Positions 44,391 through 55,146 of a stretch of DNA of 64,000 nucleotides are shown piece after piece (the stretch's first letter is position 1; each line of letters starts with the position of its first letter). The notes beneath the pieces were generated by a model. It did no database searches. It worked only from the letters and a program-made list of their open reading frames with translations, and was not told where the DNA came from. Origin of the DNA: Sphingobacterium yanglingense (GTDB lineage: Bacteria; Bacteroidota; Bacteroidia; Sphingobacteriales; Sphingobacteriaceae); contig NZ_SNYV01000015.1 of NCBI RefSeq assembly GCF_004363245.1, positions 491,011-555,010 on the forward strand. The letters are read 5' to 3'. A program made the position numbers and the translations under genes.

Positions 44391-46667
44391 ATGAGTAATA
44401 TCAATAGAAAAAAAGAGGCTTTGGACTATCACGCCCTTGGCCGTCCCGGTAAAATTGCAATTGTTCCAACAAAACCTTACAATTCTCAACGCGACCTATC
44501 GTTGGCCTACTCTCCTGGAGTAGCAGAGCCTTGTCTTGCAATCGCTGAAAATCCAGAAGATGCTTATAAATATACTGCAAAAGGAAACCTTGTTGCTGTA
44601 ATCAGTAATGGTACAGCTGTATTAGGTTTAGGAGATATCGGTGCTCAAGCAGGAAAACCGGTTATGGAAGGGAAAGGTCTTCTTTTTAAAATATTTGCAG
44701 ACATCGATGTATTTGACATCGAATTAGACACAAAGAATGTAGATGAGTTTGTCAATATCGTTAAAGCCTTAGAACCTACTTTCGGAGGCATCAACTTAGA
44801 AGATATCAAAGCACCTGAATGTTTTGAAATTGAACGTCGCTTAAAAGCGGAGATGAATATCCCCGTTATGCATGACGATCAACACGGTACAGCTATTATT
44901 TCTGGAGCAGCATTAATCAATGCTTGTGAGCTTCAAGGTAAAGACATCGCATCTGTCAAAATCGTTGTTAATGGTGCCGGTGCTGCCGCTATCTCCTGTA
45001 CAAGCATGTATGTAGCCGTAGGTGCTAAAAAAGAAAATATCGTCATGTTAGATAGCAAGGGAGTAATCCGTAGCGATCGTGAACAATTGGATGGCTCCAA
45101 AGCAGAATGGGCTACGAACCGGGATATTCACACCCTAGCCGACGCGGTAGCTGGGTCAGATGTATTCATCGGTTTGTCAGCAGCAGATGTTCTTACTGCA
45201 GACATGCTAAAATCAATGGCTGATAAGCCAATTGTACTAGCAATGGCGAATCCAAATCCAGAGATTGCATATGATCTAGCTGTAGCCACACGTTCTGATA
45301 TCATTATGGGAACAGGTCGCTCAGACTTCCCTAACCAAGTGAATAATGTCTTGGGATTCCCTTATATTTTTAGGGGAGCTTTAGATGTGCGAGCAACAGC
45401 AATCAACGAAGATATGAAAATTGCTGCAGTCCATGCCATCGCTGATCTAGCAAAACAAACTGTACCAGAAGAGGTAAACCAAGCATACAACACGAATAAT
45501 CTACGTTTTGGAACTGATTACGTAATCCCAAAACCTACTGACCCTCGTTTGATTACAGAGGTGTCGATAGCGGTAGCTAAAGCTGCGATCGCATCAGGCG
45601 TCGCAAGACAGACAATTACAGACTGGGAAGTTTACAAAGATGAGCTCCGTAAACGTCTTGGAAAAGATGACGGCATCATGCGCAAGGTAACCTCAATTGC
45701 GAAAAACAACCCAAAACGAGTAGTTTTCGCAGAGGCTGACAATGCAAAAACACTTCGTGCGGCACAAATTGTGAAAGAAGAAGGAATCGCTATCCCTATC
45801 CTATTGGGTAACAAAGACCGTATCACCAATATGATTGAGGAGTACGCTTTTGACCTGGATAATGTTACAATCATCGATCCTAAAGCCGAAGAAAAGACAG
45901 AACGTTTTGAAAAATACGCAGAGCATCTTTACAAAAAGAGACAACGCAGAGGAGTTTCTAAAATGGATGCAATCAAACTAATGTCCAACCGCAATTATTT
46001 TGCAGCGAGTATGGTCGAATTCGGCGAAGCGGACACCTTGATTTCGGGATTGACACGCAATTATGCGTCTACTATCAAGCCTGCATTACATGTGATCGGT
46101 GCCAAAGAAGGAAGCCGCATCGTAGGGATGTACATGATGTTGACTTCAAAAGGTCCTTTATTCCTAGGCGACACTACCGTAAACACGGATCCTTCTGCTG
46201 AGGAACTTGCCGATATCACTGTATTAATTGAAAAAGCTGTACGTCGTTTTAATGTGAAGCCAAGAATAGCAATGCTTTCTTACTCTAACTTTGGTTCTAG
46301 CGACGGCCCTACACCAACAAAAGTCCGTGAAGCCGTCAAATTACTTCATAAGAATCATCCTGAAATCATCGTTGATGGCGAATTACAGGCCAACTTTGCA
46401 TTGAATAAAGAGATGCTGGACAGTAATTTCCCATTCAGCACACTGAAAGGTGAAAGTGCCAATACACTTATATTTCCAAGCTTAGCATCTGGAAACATTG
46501 CTTACAAACTATTGCAAGAAGTTGGAAACGCTGAAGCTGTTGGACCGATACTGTTAGGTATGAACAAACCTGTACATGTATTACAACTGGATAGCTCTGT
46601 TCGTGAGATTGTGAATATGGTAACTATTGCGGTGGTTGATGCACAGGCACACGAGAGTTTAAAATAA
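44391..46667 (+). CDS. maeB: NADP-dependent malic enzyme with C-terminal phosphotransacetylase-like domain
   Basis: A 758-residue MaeB-type enzyme that oxidatively decarboxylates malate to pyruvate, making NADPH. The malic N-domain (about 10-150) shows SLAYSPGVAEPCLAIAENP and GLGDIGAQAGKPVMEGKGLLFK. The NAD(P)-binding domain (about 160-400) includes MHDDQHGTAIISGAALINAC and VVNGAGAAAISC. The PTA-like domain (about 425-755) has FAEADNAKTLRAAQI, LFLGDTTVNTDPSAEELADI and LIFPSLASGNIAYKLLQ. In characterised enzymes the PTA domain is catalytically inactive and senses acetyl-CoA. The maeB-ruvA-sprA order is, as I recall, common in Bacteroidota. Confidence 0.97.
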   Translation: MSNINRKKEALDYHALGRPGKIAIVPTKPYNSQRDLSLAYSPGVAEPCLAIAENPEDAYKYTAKGNLVAVISNGTAVLGLGDIGAQAGKPVMEGKGLLFKIFADIDVFDIELDTKNVDEFVNIVKALEPTFGGINLEDIKAPECFEIERRLKAEMNIPVMHDDQHGTAIISGAALINACELQGKDIASVKIVVNGAGAAAISCTSMYVAVGAKKENIVMLDSKGVIRSDREQLDGSKAEWATNRDIHTLADAVAGSDVFIGLSAADVLTADMLKSMADKPIVLAMANPNPEIAYDLAVATRSDIIMGTGRSDFPNQVNNVLGFPYIFRGALDVRATAINEDMKIAAVHAIADLAKQTVPEEVNQAYNTNNLRFGTDYVIPKPTDPRLITEVSIAVAKAAIASGVARQTITDWEVYKDELRKRLGKDDGIMRKVTSIAKNNPKRVVFAEADNAKTLRAAQIVKEEGIAIPILLGNKDRITNMIEEYAFDLDNVTIIDPKAEEKTERFEKYAEHLYKKRQRRGVSKMDAIKLMSNRNYFAASMVEFGEADTLISGLTRNYASTIKPALHVIGAKEGSRIVGMYMMLTSKGPLFLGDTTVNTDPSAEELADITVLIEKAVRRFNVKPRIAMLSYSNFGSSDGPTPTKVREAVKLLHKNHPEIIVDGELQANFALNKEMLDSNFPFSTLKGESANTLIFPSLASGNIAYKLLQEVGNAEAVGPILLGMNKPVHVLQLDSSVREIVNMVTIAVVDAQAHESLK

Positions 46668-46673
46668 GGTGAT

Positions 46674-46776
46674 AGGGTGACAAAGTTATGAGGTTATAAA
46701 GTTACAAAAGACGACTTGATAACTTCCATAACTACATAACTTGATAACTACATAACTTCTCTATAACTATAAAACA
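46674..46776. repeat. intergenic AAGTTAT/ATAACTT repeat cluster between maeB and ruvA
   Basis: This 100-bp stretch is built almost only of ATAACTT/ATAACTA words: AACTACATAACTT occurs twice, and the left part carries the opposite orientation (AAAGTTATGAGGTTATAAAGTTA). The same vocabulary recurs on both sides of the gene at 54664. Confidence 0.65.
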
Positions 46777-46781
46777 AAACC

Positions 46782-47366
46782 ATGTACGATTATTTCAATG
46801 GTAAACTCGTATTCAAAGCCCCTACCCATGTCATACTTGAGGTTGGGGGCATTGGATATTATGTCCATATTTCATTGACGACCTATTCATTGATCAAAGA
46901 TCAGGAGAACTGTAAACTCTTTATTTCTTTTCAGGTCCGCGAAGATGCTCATACCTTGTTCGGTTTCGCTACGGAGGGCGAGCGCCATTTATTTAATCAT
47001 TTAATATCGGTTTCAGGAATAGGCCCGAATACAGGCCGAATGATGCTTTCTTCTATTACTCCTGAAGAGATTCAGTCTGCTATCATCAATGGACAGGTAG
47101 CAGTCATTCAAAAAATAAAAGGGATAGGCCCTAAAACCGCCCAACGGGTTATTCTTGAACTACAGGACAAACTCAAGAAGCAGGGAGATCATGCCTTACT
47201 TCCACTTCCTACCACAACACAATCTGTACCAGACGAAGCACTATCGGCTCTTGTAATGCTCGGTTTCCAAAAATCACAGGTCGAAAAAACGCTCGCGACA
47301 CTCGTCCAAACAGAAAGTGATTTGACAGTAGAAGGGCTTATCAAAGCTGCCCTCAAAAAACTGTAA
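46782..47366 (+). CDS. ruvA: Holliday junction branch-migration protein RuvA
   Basis: RuvA binds Holliday junctions and loads the RuvB motor. The 194-residue protein has the OB-fold N-terminus (MYDYFNGKLVFKAPTHVILEVGGIGYYVHIS), the helix-hairpin-helix pair (ISVSGIGPNTGRMMLSSI and IKGIGPKTAQRVILELQDKL) and the flexible C-terminal RuvB-binding domain (EALSALVMLGFQKSQVEKTL). It is upstream of sprA with a hairpin between them, so sprA may depend partly on read-through. Confidence 0.96.
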   Translation: MYDYFNGKLVFKAPTHVILEVGGIGYYVHISLTTYSLIKDQENCKLFISFQVREDAHTLFGFATEGERHLFNHLISVSGIGPNTGRMMLSSITPEEIQSAIINGQVAVIQKIKGIGPKTAQRVILELQDKLKKQGDHALLPLPTTTQSVPDEALSALVMLGFQKSQVEKTLATLVQTESDLTVEGLIKAALKKL

Positions 47367-47408
47367 TACGTAGTAAAATAACGACATTAACAATCTTTTA
47401 ACATTTTA

Positions 47409-47434
47409 CTCCCAGGAATATCTTGGGAGATTTT
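47409..47434 (+). terminator. weak terminator between ruvA and sprA
   Basis: The stem CTCCCA / TGGGAG around a short loop is followed by ATTTTG, 43 bp after the ruvA stop. Confidence 0.5.
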
Positions 47435-47505
47435 GTTATTATTAATTAAAACTTAGATATTTGCTTGAATAATAGCAATTATTAATTTTATTTAGCCAAA
47501 CTCTC

Positions 47506-50500
47506 TTGAAAAAGCACAGGTCATTATTTTCATTATTGATACTTGTTTGTGTACTGATAAATATTGGCTATGCCCAACTGGTAACACCTGTTACGAACCT
47601 TTCGGCCGGTGATTCCACGAAATTAAAATACCACCTCAAGGACAATCCTTTTATCAAACTACCGAAATCTTATCGTCCCATTTCATTAGATATACCTGAA
47701 AATATCGAACGTGAGATTGTTTTTGACCCAGAAACAAAACAATATATTATTAGGGAGAAACTAGGCTCAAAGATGTACCGCCCTCCTCTATATCTGAGTA
47801 TCGATGAATTTAAAGATTATGAATTCAAAAGACTGAAGAAAAACTATTGGGAAGAATTGGCCGGGAAGGAGATCGCAGAAGAACGTCGACGTAGACTCTT
47901 CCCCGTCATTGAAATAAACAGTCCTACCTTTGAAAAGATATTTGGAGGAAATACCATAGACATCAATCCGCGCGGTAGTGTGGATATTGGCATTATGGCC
48001 CAATACAATACCAACGAAAACCCTATGTTTAACGAGCGGCAACGCAAACAATGGGGAATGGACTTTGACCAGAATATGAACCTCAACCTAGTAGGTAATA
48101 TTGGTGAAAGGGTAAAAGTAAATGCCAACTTCAATTCCCGTGCTCAATTCGGTTTTGAAAATCAGATTCGATTCGACTATGTCGCCGGCGACGACGATAT
48201 TATACGTCGATTGGAAATTGGTAACGTGAACATGTCACTCAATTCCACTCTCATTCAGGGAGCAGAGTCGCTGTTTGGTGTAAAAACGCAACTACAATTT
48301 GGTAAACTGGCCGTTACAGGATTACTTTCTCAACAACGTTCCAATAAAAAAGAGATTACATTATCTAATGGGAGTCGCGAAAGTGAAATGACACTAGAAC
48401 TCAGTAATTATGAGGCCAACCAACACTATTTTTTAGGGCAATATTTTAGAGACACCTACGCGCAGTCCCTAGCGATGGCACCAATTATTACTACTCCTAT
48501 AAATATTACACAAATAGAGGTTTGGGTCAATAACCGTTCTAATACTTTCGAAGATTCTAGAGACATTATGGCTTTAATGGATCTGGGAGAATATAACCCC
48601 TACAATAATATCATCAATCGCGTATCTCCCAACCGGTTACCGTCCACCGGAATACCAGGTTCGTTAAGCCCAGATATTTCCAACGACCTACTGTCCCAAC
48701 TGGGTGAGCCCGGTCGGGAGTCCACAGGAAATGTCGTACAAAGTTTTTTCTCAGGAAGTGGTGCTAATGACAACTACGCTAAGCTCACCTATGCGCGCAA
48801 ACTTACGGAAGGTAGGGATTACACTATAAATAGACGTCTAGGATATATCTCCCTAGTGTATCCACTAGGACAGGATCAAGTATTGGCTGTCGCTTATCGT
48901 TATCTAGCGAATGGTAAAGAATATCAGGTTGGAGAATTCAGCACGGATATTCCAGTAACCCCTTCTGCTCCGAAGATGCTCTATACCAAACTATTGAAGA
49001 ATGAGGTTTTGAAAACAAATCTTCCAATATGGGATTTGATGATGAAAAACATTTATTCGCTCAATGCGACCAACATCTCGGAAAATAATCTCTTTTTACA
49101 GATTTACCGTACTGAAACAGAAACTGGAGCTGATCGGCCATCCATGTACGAAGGTAGCCAAACCGCCGAAAAAACCTGGCTGCAACTAACGAGCTTGGAC
49201 CGCGTCACACAGAATCTAGCCGCAGGAGCTGATGGTTTATTTGACTTTCTACCAGATATTACAATCGAACCTGTACGCGGAAAACTGATTTTCCCTGTTG
49301 TTGAACCTTTTGGTAAGGATCTAGCAGCCCGCTTTAACGCAGGTGAAGTTGACCTTATAGAAAAATACACTTATCCCGAGCTGTATACACATACTAAGGT
49401 TGATGCGGAACAAAAGTTCCCGAATAAGAACCGGTACAAACTAAAAGGAAGATATCAATCAGGATCTGGCACAGAGTATCAGTTGAGTGTTATGAATCTC
49501 CGTCCAGGGCAATTACGTGTCATGTCAGGAGGTGCTATTCTTACCGAAGGCACTGACTATATGGTAGACTATCAGATTGGGACATTACGTATACTAAATC
49601 AAGCCCTCGTACTCTCTGGACAACCAATTAGCGTTTCAGTAGAGGATGAAACCTTATTCGGCTTACAACAGAAGACTTTGATGGGTGGTCGCCTAGATTA
49701 TACTGTTAATAAAAATCTAATGGTCGGTGCTACCGTCATGAATCTGACGGAAAAGCCCATATCAGAAAAAGTATTCATTGGGGAGGAACCTATATCCAAC
49801 ACGATGTTTGGTGCGGATATTACTTATAATGCCCCTTCCCGCTGGCTGACGAGAATGGTTGACAAACTGCCTTTCCTAAGTACAAAAGAAGAATCTCATA
49901 TCAGCTTCTATGGAGAGTTCGCCCATCTAAAACCGGGACACCCTAAAGGTTTAAATACCGCGAATGGAAATACTGGTACTACCTATATTGATAATTTTGA
50001 GAACAATTTTTCTTATATAGACATTAAAGGACAGCTGGGCTGGCAGATTTCGGGAACACCACGCATGTTTCCAGAATCAAACCTGAACAATGATTTAGCC
50101 TATGGCTATAATAGAGCCCAACTCGCTTTCTATAATATCGACCCTATCTTTTATCAGTCTTCGAATTTAAATCCTCGTATAAATGACCGCTTTCTACTCG
50201 ATCATAGAACGCGAAAAGTAACGGAAAAAGAGGTATTCCCATACAAAGAAATTAAAACTGGCGGCGACGCTTTTTTACCGACGTTGGATTTGGCATACTA
50301 CCCTATGGCACGTGGTCAGTTCAATTACACCACCACGAATGTAGGTCCTGATGGCAATCTATTGAATCCGAAGACACGTTGGGGTGGGATGTTCCGTAAG
50401 ATTGACCAAACAGATTTCGAAGCGCAAAATATTGAGTTTTTAGAGATGTGGATGATGGATCCCACATTGACTAACCCAAATAAAGCTGGAGGAGATATCT

Positions 50501-53500
50501 ATATCAACTTGGGTAATATATCCGAAGACATCCTTAAAGATGGTCGAAAATCTTTAGAAAATGGTCTTTCACCAACAGGAGATAAGTCATTAGTAGACCA
50601 GACCGTATGGGGCAACGTAGTGCGTAACCAACCAGTAGTGCAGGCTTTTGAAAATTCAGATGCAAGTAGGTTAAATCAAGATGTTGGGCTTGACGGTTTG
50701 ACTAATGATGATGAACGTTCTTTCCATGCTAATTTTTTGAATCAAATGCGAGGTATTCTTGATCCTCAAGCATTCGCAAAACTGCAAGATGATCCATCTT
50801 CAGATGACTATATCTATTTTAGAGGTAATCACTTTGACCAAAATGTAGGTATCCTCGAGCGTTATCAATACTACAACGGAACTCAAGGGAACACCCGTAC
50901 CAATAATCAGTCTATGACAGATTTTGGAGTTGAGACCTCTGCAAGTACACTACTGCCAGATGGAGAGGATATCAACCGAGATAATACCATGAACGAAACC
51001 GATGAGTATTATCAATATAAACTTTCCCTTCGTCCTCAGGACATGGTCGTTGGCAAAAACTTTATCGTTGATGAACAAACATCTACTGTCCGTGTGCTTA
51101 GCAAAGACATGGAGGTTAAATGGTATAAATTACGTATTCCGTTAAATGAATTTGAAAGTCGGGAAGGCAACATTCAGGATTTCAAATCAATCCGTTTTGT
51201 TCGTCTTTTTATGACCAATTTTGCGGACACCGCCGTAGTTCGCTTCGGAAGAATGCAATTCGTGCGTGGCGATTGGAGAAAGTATAATGCAGAAAATGTG
51301 GCTAATAAAGTGATCGCAGATCACAGCATGGGAGTTGTTGCTTCCGACAACTCAACATTCAACGTCGCAAACGTAAGTATTGAAGAGAACGGTAAGCGCG
51401 AACCTATACCGTATGTTGTTCCTCCAGGTATCAACAGACAAATCGACATCTCTAATAACAACCTAGACATACAATTGAATGAGCAATCCATGAGCCTCGA
51501 TGTAAAACAACTTCGGGATGGTTATGGTCGCGCGACGTTCAAAACAGCCTCACACGATTTCAGACCTTATGGTCGCCTTGAAATGTTTATCCATGCCGAA
51601 GGCGAAAACCTTAACGATGGAGACTTTAGGGCCTTTATTCGGGTAGGTACAGATGATAAATATAACTACTACGAATATGATATGCCCTTGCGTATCACTC
51701 ATCCTGGAACAACCTCCCCAGACTTAATCTGGCCGGAAGAAAACAGAATGAACATCCAAATCAAATTATTCCAAGATGCTAAATTGGCAAGGGACAATGC
51801 TAAGTTGAATGGGCAACCTTGGCCATTGGATGTACCCTACGAGCACTCCGACGGCAAGAACCGAATTCTAATTATCGGAACACCGGACATCTCTAAAGTA
51901 CGTTTTTATATGATCGGAGTACGTAATCCTCTACGCGGGTCATCGACCAGTACGCCAATGGACGATGGGAGAGACCTTGCTGGAGAATTCTGGTTTAATG
52001 AACTTCGCCTTACCGACTTTGATGATAAAGGTGGATGGGCAGCTACTGCACGCCTTAATGTCAAACTAGCTGACTTTGCCAATGTAGCTCTAACAGGTAC
52101 CAAGTCTACTATCGGTTTTGGATCCATATCTCAACGTGTTGGCGAACGCAACCGCTCGGACAACTTCTTCTTTGATATTACCACAAATGCGGAGTTTGGA
52201 AAATTCATACACCCTAGACACGGAGTAATCATTCCATTTTATTTCAACTATTCCAACCAGACAGCGACACCTGAGTTTAATCCACTGAGCCCAGACATAG
52301 AATTGAACAGTGCGCTTGCAACACTATCAAACAACCAAAAAGACTCTTTATTACGTCTGGTACAGGATTATACGACTCGCAAAGGCTTTAGTTTTACTAA
52401 CGTAAGAAAAATCAGGACCAACAACGAGAAACCGGTGCGCCCATGGGATATCGAAAACTTTGGTCTTTCTTATGCCTTCAGCGAATACTATCATAGAGAT
52501 TTTAACACGGCTTCTGCTTTACAGCGTAATTATAGAGGCTCATTGGATTATACTTTTAGTAGTCCAACAGTAACATTCTTTGAACCATTCAAAAGTATCA
52601 AGTCCAAAAATCTAGCGTTGATACGTGACATGAACTTCAATCTTATGCCTTCGTTGTTGAACTTTAGGATGGAAGTAAATCGTATCTATAATGAAAATAC
52701 GCTACGGGACAATTCGTCCAATAACGTGCTACCGACATATTATAATAAAAACTTTAATATGAATCGGATATATGGTATCAGTTGGGATTTGACCAAAGCA
52801 CTTCGTCTAGACTTCAATGCGACCAACTATTCCATCATCGATGAACCAAACGGTCGCATCGATGGAGCCAAACGGGATACCTTATGGTCAAATTTCTGGA
52901 AGATGGGTAGAACAACAGATTACAACCATATGATGAATCTAACCTATACCCTTCCAATCAATAAGATCCCTTACTTAGAATGGATAAATGCCACTGCGCG
53001 GTACGGTACTCAATTTAACTGGCAGAGTGAGCCTTTATTGAGTTTACAAAATGAGAACATTAATCTGGGTAATAGCATACAAAATAATAGAACGATACAG
53101 ATTAACCCAACGCTGAATCTGAGTGCCCTGTATAACAAATTTAGTTTCATCCGTCAGAATTCAGGAAGAAATAGTACTGGGACTGTTCCATTTTTGGTCC
53201 AGCTTTTGACTTCAATCCGTAACGTAAATGGGGCTTATACAAAAACAGAAGGTACATATCTTCCTGGCTATTTGCCTTCGACCAATATGCTCGGATATGA
53301 CTTCAATTCGAATGCTCCGGGATGGGGCTTCCTATTCGGTGGACAAGGAGATATCCTAGATAAAGCGGCCCGTAATGGCTGGTTGTCATCGGATACACTC
53401 CAGACGAATATGTACACTAAAACATTTGCAGAGAACATCTCCGTTGTAGCCAACCTAGAGCCTATCAAAGGCCTGAGAGTAGACTTAACAATGTCACGTA

Positions 53501-54525
53501 TAGACAACTATAACCTGACTTCCGCTATTCAATTTAATGCAACTACAGGACAATTGGAAAGTGCATCTCCGTATGTGACCGGAAACTATACTGTTTCTCA
53601 GATTTCTATCCGCACTTCATTTAAAAACAGTGATGCATTATTCCAAAAATTTGAAGAAAATAGGCAGGCTATATCGCAACGTCTAGGTGAAAAAAACATT
53701 AACTCGGTAGGTCAATCCGCAGACTTCTATGCCGATGGTTATAGCAAAACACAACAAGATGTAGTGGTCAATGCATTCCTTGCGACTTACCTTGGCAAAG
53801 ATGCGGACAAGGCAAGACAAGGGATAAAGCCAACCTTCCCTCTTCCTAACTGGAGAATTTCTTATAATGCCTTGGCCAATGTACTGGGAATACAAGACTT
53901 CATCAGCTCTATCAATATCAACCATGCTTATCAGTCTCAATATATTATTGGTGGGTACACGTCAACTGCGAGGTATGAGGAGGCTGATGGAATGCCATTC
54001 GCCCGGGATGCAAATCAGAATTTCTTACCGAAGAATCAATATGGTCAGATATCAATTATCGACAGATTTGTTCCGCTTATCGGAGTCGACATGCGTTTTG
54101 CAAATGCCTTATCGGTAAACTCTGAATACCGTAAGACAAGGGATATGAATATGAGCCTACAGAATAGTCAATTGGCGATGATGACCGATCAGTCTTTTAT
54201 CGTAGGTATGGGGTATCGGAAAAATAACGTCCGTCTTCCTTTCGGAATTTTTGAAGACCGCAAATGGGTAAATGACATGAACTTCAGAGTGGACTTTGCT
54301 TTGAACGACAGGAAAACTACGGTATACCGATCCGATATTAATCAAGCTGAGATATCAGGAGGAAACAAGAGTTTAACAATTAATCCGTCATTGGATTACA
54401 CCGTTAATCAGTTCTACAATATTCGCCTATTCTATAATTCGAATGCTGTAAAACCGTATACTTCGCAAAACTATGCGACATCGTATACGTATTTTGGGAT
54501 TAACGTACGGATTCAGTTTCAATAA
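47506..54525 (+). CDS. sprA: SprA, type IX secretion translocon outer-membrane barrel
   Basis: A 2339-residue protein of the SprA/Sov family, the 36-strand barrel through which type IX substrates cross the outer membrane. The start is a TTG giving MKKHRSLFSLLILVCVLINIGYAQ, a clean signal peptide, and I see no suitable upstream ATG. Recognised SprA segments include VFDPETKQYIIREKLG, INPRGSVDIGIMAQYNTNENP, YARKLTEGRDYTINRRLGYI, LRPGQLRVMSGGAILTEGTDYMVDY, TYIDNFENNFSYIDIKGQLGWQ, EFWFNELRLTDFDDKGGWAA and the C-terminal TSYTYFGINVRIQFQ. It is intact and full length. No other translocon components (PorV, PorT, GldKLMN) are in the window. Confidence 0.96.
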   Translation: MKKHRSLFSLLILVCVLINIGYAQLVTPVTNLSAGDSTKLKYHLKDNPFIKLPKSYRPISLDIPENIEREIVFDPETKQYIIREKLGSKMYRPPLYLSIDEFKDYEFKRLKKNYWEELAGKEIAEERRRRLFPVIEINSPTFEKIFGGNTIDINPRGSVDIGIMAQYNTNENPMFNERQRKQWGMDFDQNMNLNLVGNIGERVKVNANFNSRAQFGFENQIRFDYVAGDDDIIRRLEIGNVNMSLNSTLIQGAESLFGVKTQLQFGKLAVTGLLSQQRSNKKEITLSNGSRESEMTLELSNYEANQHYFLGQYFRDTYAQSLAMAPIITTPINITQIEVWVNNRSNTFEDSRDIMALMDLGEYNPYNNIINRVSPNRLPSTGIPGSLSPDISNDLLSQLGEPGRESTGNVVQSFFSGSGANDNYAKLTYARKLTEGRDYTINRRLGYISLVYPLGQDQVLAVAYRYLANGKEYQVGEFSTDIPVTPSAPKMLYTKLLKNEVLKTNLPIWDLMMKNIYSLNATNISENNLFLQIYRTETETGADRPSMYEGSQTAEKTWLQLTSLDRVTQNLAAGADGLFDFLPDITIEPVRGKLIFPVVEPFGKDLAARFNAGEVDLIEKYTYPELYTHTKVDAEQKFPNKNRYKLKGRYQSGSGTEYQLSVMNLRPGQLRVMSGGAILTEGTDYMVDYQIGTLRILNQALVLSGQPISVSVEDETLFGLQQKTLMGGRLDYTVNKNLMVGATVMNLTEKPISEKVFIGEEPISNTMFGADITYNAPSRWLTRMVDKLPFLSTKEESHISFYGEFAHLKPGHPKGLNTANGNTGTTYIDNFENNFSYIDIKGQLGWQISGTPRMFPESNLNNDLAYGYNRAQLAFYNIDPIFYQSSNLNPRINDRFLLDHRTRKVTEKEVFPYKEIKTGGDAFLPTLDLAYYPMARGQFNYTTTNVGPDGNLLNPKTRWGGMFRKIDQTDFEAQNIEFLEMWMMDPTLTNPNKAGGDIYINLGNISEDILKDGRKSLENGLSPTGDKSLVDQTVWGNVVRNQPVVQAFENSDASRLNQDVGLDGLTNDDERSFHANFLNQMRGILDPQAFAKLQDDPSSDDYIYFRGNHFDQNVGILERYQYYNGTQGNTRTNNQSMTDFGVETSASTLLPDGEDINRDNTMNETDEYYQYKLSLRPQDMVVGKNFIVDEQTSTVRVLSKDMEVKWYKLRIPLNEFESREGNIQDFKSIRFVRLFMTNFADTAVVRFGRMQFVRGDWRKYNAENVANKVIADHSMGVVASDNSTFNVANVSIEENGKREPIPYVVPPGINRQIDISNNNLDIQLNEQSMSLDVKQLRDGYGRATFKTASHDFRPYGRLEMFIHAEGENLNDGDFRAFIRVGTDDKYNYYEYDMPLRITHPGTTSPDLIWPEENRMNIQIKLFQDAKLARDNAKLNGQPWPLDVPYEHSDGKNRILIIGTPDISKVRFYMIGVRNPLRGSSTSTPMDDGRDLAGEFWFNELRLTDFDDKGGWAATARLNVKLADFANVALTGTKSTIGFGSISQRVGERNRSDNFFFDITTNAEFGKFIHPRHGVIIPFYFNYSNQTATPEFNPLSPDIELNSALATLSNNQKDSLLRLVQDYTTRKGFSFTNVRKIRTNNEKPVRPWDIENFGLSYAFSEYYHRDFNTASALQRNYRGSLDYTFSSPTVTFFEPFKSIKSKNLALIRDMNFNLMPSLLNFRMEVNRIYNENTLRDNSSNNVLPTYYNKNFNMNRIYGISWDLTKALRLDFNATNYSIIDEPNGRIDGAKRDTLWSNFWKMGRTTDYNHMMNLTYTLPINKIPYLEWINATARYGTQFNWQSEPLLSLQNENINLGNSIQNNRTIQINPTLNLSALYNKFSFIRQNSGRNSTGTVPFLVQLLTSIRNVNGAYTKTEGTYLPGYLPSTNMLGYDFNSNAPGWGFLFGGQGDILDKAARNGWLSSDTLQTNMYTKTFAENISVVANLEPIKGLRVDLTMSRIDNYNLTSAIQFNATTGQLESASPYVTGNYTVSQISIRTSFKNSDALFQKFEENRQAISQRLGEKNINSVGQSADFYADGYSKTQQDVVVNAFLATYLGKDADKARQGIKPTFPLPNWRISYNALANVLGIQDFISSININHAYQSQYIIGGYTSTARYEEADGMPFARDANQNFLPKNQYGQISIIDRFVPLIGVDMRFANALSVNSEYRKTRDMNMSLQNSQLAMMTDQSFIVGMGYRKNNVRLPFGIFEDRKWVNDMNFRVDFALNDRKTTVYRSDINQAEISGGNKSLTINPSLDYTVNQFYNIRLFYNSNAVKPYTSQNYATSYTYFGINVRIQFQ

Positions 54526-54526
54526 G

Positions 54527-54640
54527 GAAGTTAACAAGTGAACGAGTTATCATGTGATCAAGAAGATATTATCTTTTGAGCTAGATACCTCTAAAATTTC
54601 ATAACTTGTTAACTTCTATAACTCGTTAACAGGATCACTC
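54527..54640. repeat. TTAACTT/ATAACTC repeat cassette between sprA and msrC
   Basis: It contains inverted pairs GAAGTTAACAAG / CTTGTTAACTTC (54527-54538, 54605-54616) and AACGAGTTAT / ATAACTCGTT (54541-54550, 54618-54627), in the order A B A' B'. The part at 54607-54640 recurs at 55141-55173 with one base missing. Confidence 0.75.
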
Positions 54641-54663
54641 CTTAACTCGATAACAATAAAAAA

Positions 54664-55146
54664 ATGGCAGAAGATCTTAAAATAAATACGGGGAATAAAG
54701 AAGACCAATACAAAAGTCTGATCCCGCAGATTAAAGCACTGTTGGCAGGAGAACCCGATGAAATTGCTAACCTAGCAAATATTGCTGCTGCTTTGAAAGA
54801 ACAGTTCAAGTTCTTTTGGGTCGGTTTTTACCTTGTAAAAGGCGACCAGCTTGTGTTAGGTCCATTTCAAGGCCCTGTAGCCTGTACACGAATAGGTTTT
54901 AATAAAGGAGTGTGTGGCACTTCCTGGGCACAGAAAGAAACACTAATTGTACCCAATGTAGAGGAGTTCCCGGGCCATATTGCTTGCAGTTCAATTTCTA
55001 AATCTGAAATCGTCATTCCTCTGATGAAGAGCGGTGAAGTAGTCGCCGTATTGGATGTAGACAGTGATCAACTGAATACCTTTGATGATATAGACGAAAA
55101 ATACTTAAAAGAGATAGTTGATGGAGTTATCGTGTTATCCTGTTAA
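54664..55146 (+). CDS. msrC: free methionine-R-sulfoxide reductase (GAF-domain fRMsr)
   Basis: A 160-residue cytosolic GAF-domain enzyme that reduces free methionine-R-sulfoxide using thioredoxin. Three family cysteines are present: Cys74 (GPVACTRI), Cys84 (NKGVCGTSWAQ) and Cys108 (GHIACSSISKSEIVIPL), followed by VLDVDSDQLNTFDDIDEKYLKEIV. The last seven codons (VIVLSC and neighbours) are encoded by a repeat that also occurs upstream of the gene (54544-54559), and the stop codon is inside it. The family C-terminus may have been replaced by repeat sequence; the catalytic core is unaffected. Confidence 0.9.
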   Translation: MAEDLKINTGNKEDQYKSLIPQIKALLAGEPDEIANLANIAAALKEQFKFFWVGFYLVKGDQLVLGPFQGPVACTRIGFNKGVCGTSWAQKETLIVPNVEEFPGHIACSSISKSEIVIPLMKSGEVVAVLDVDSDQLNTFDDIDEKYLKEIVDGVIVLSC

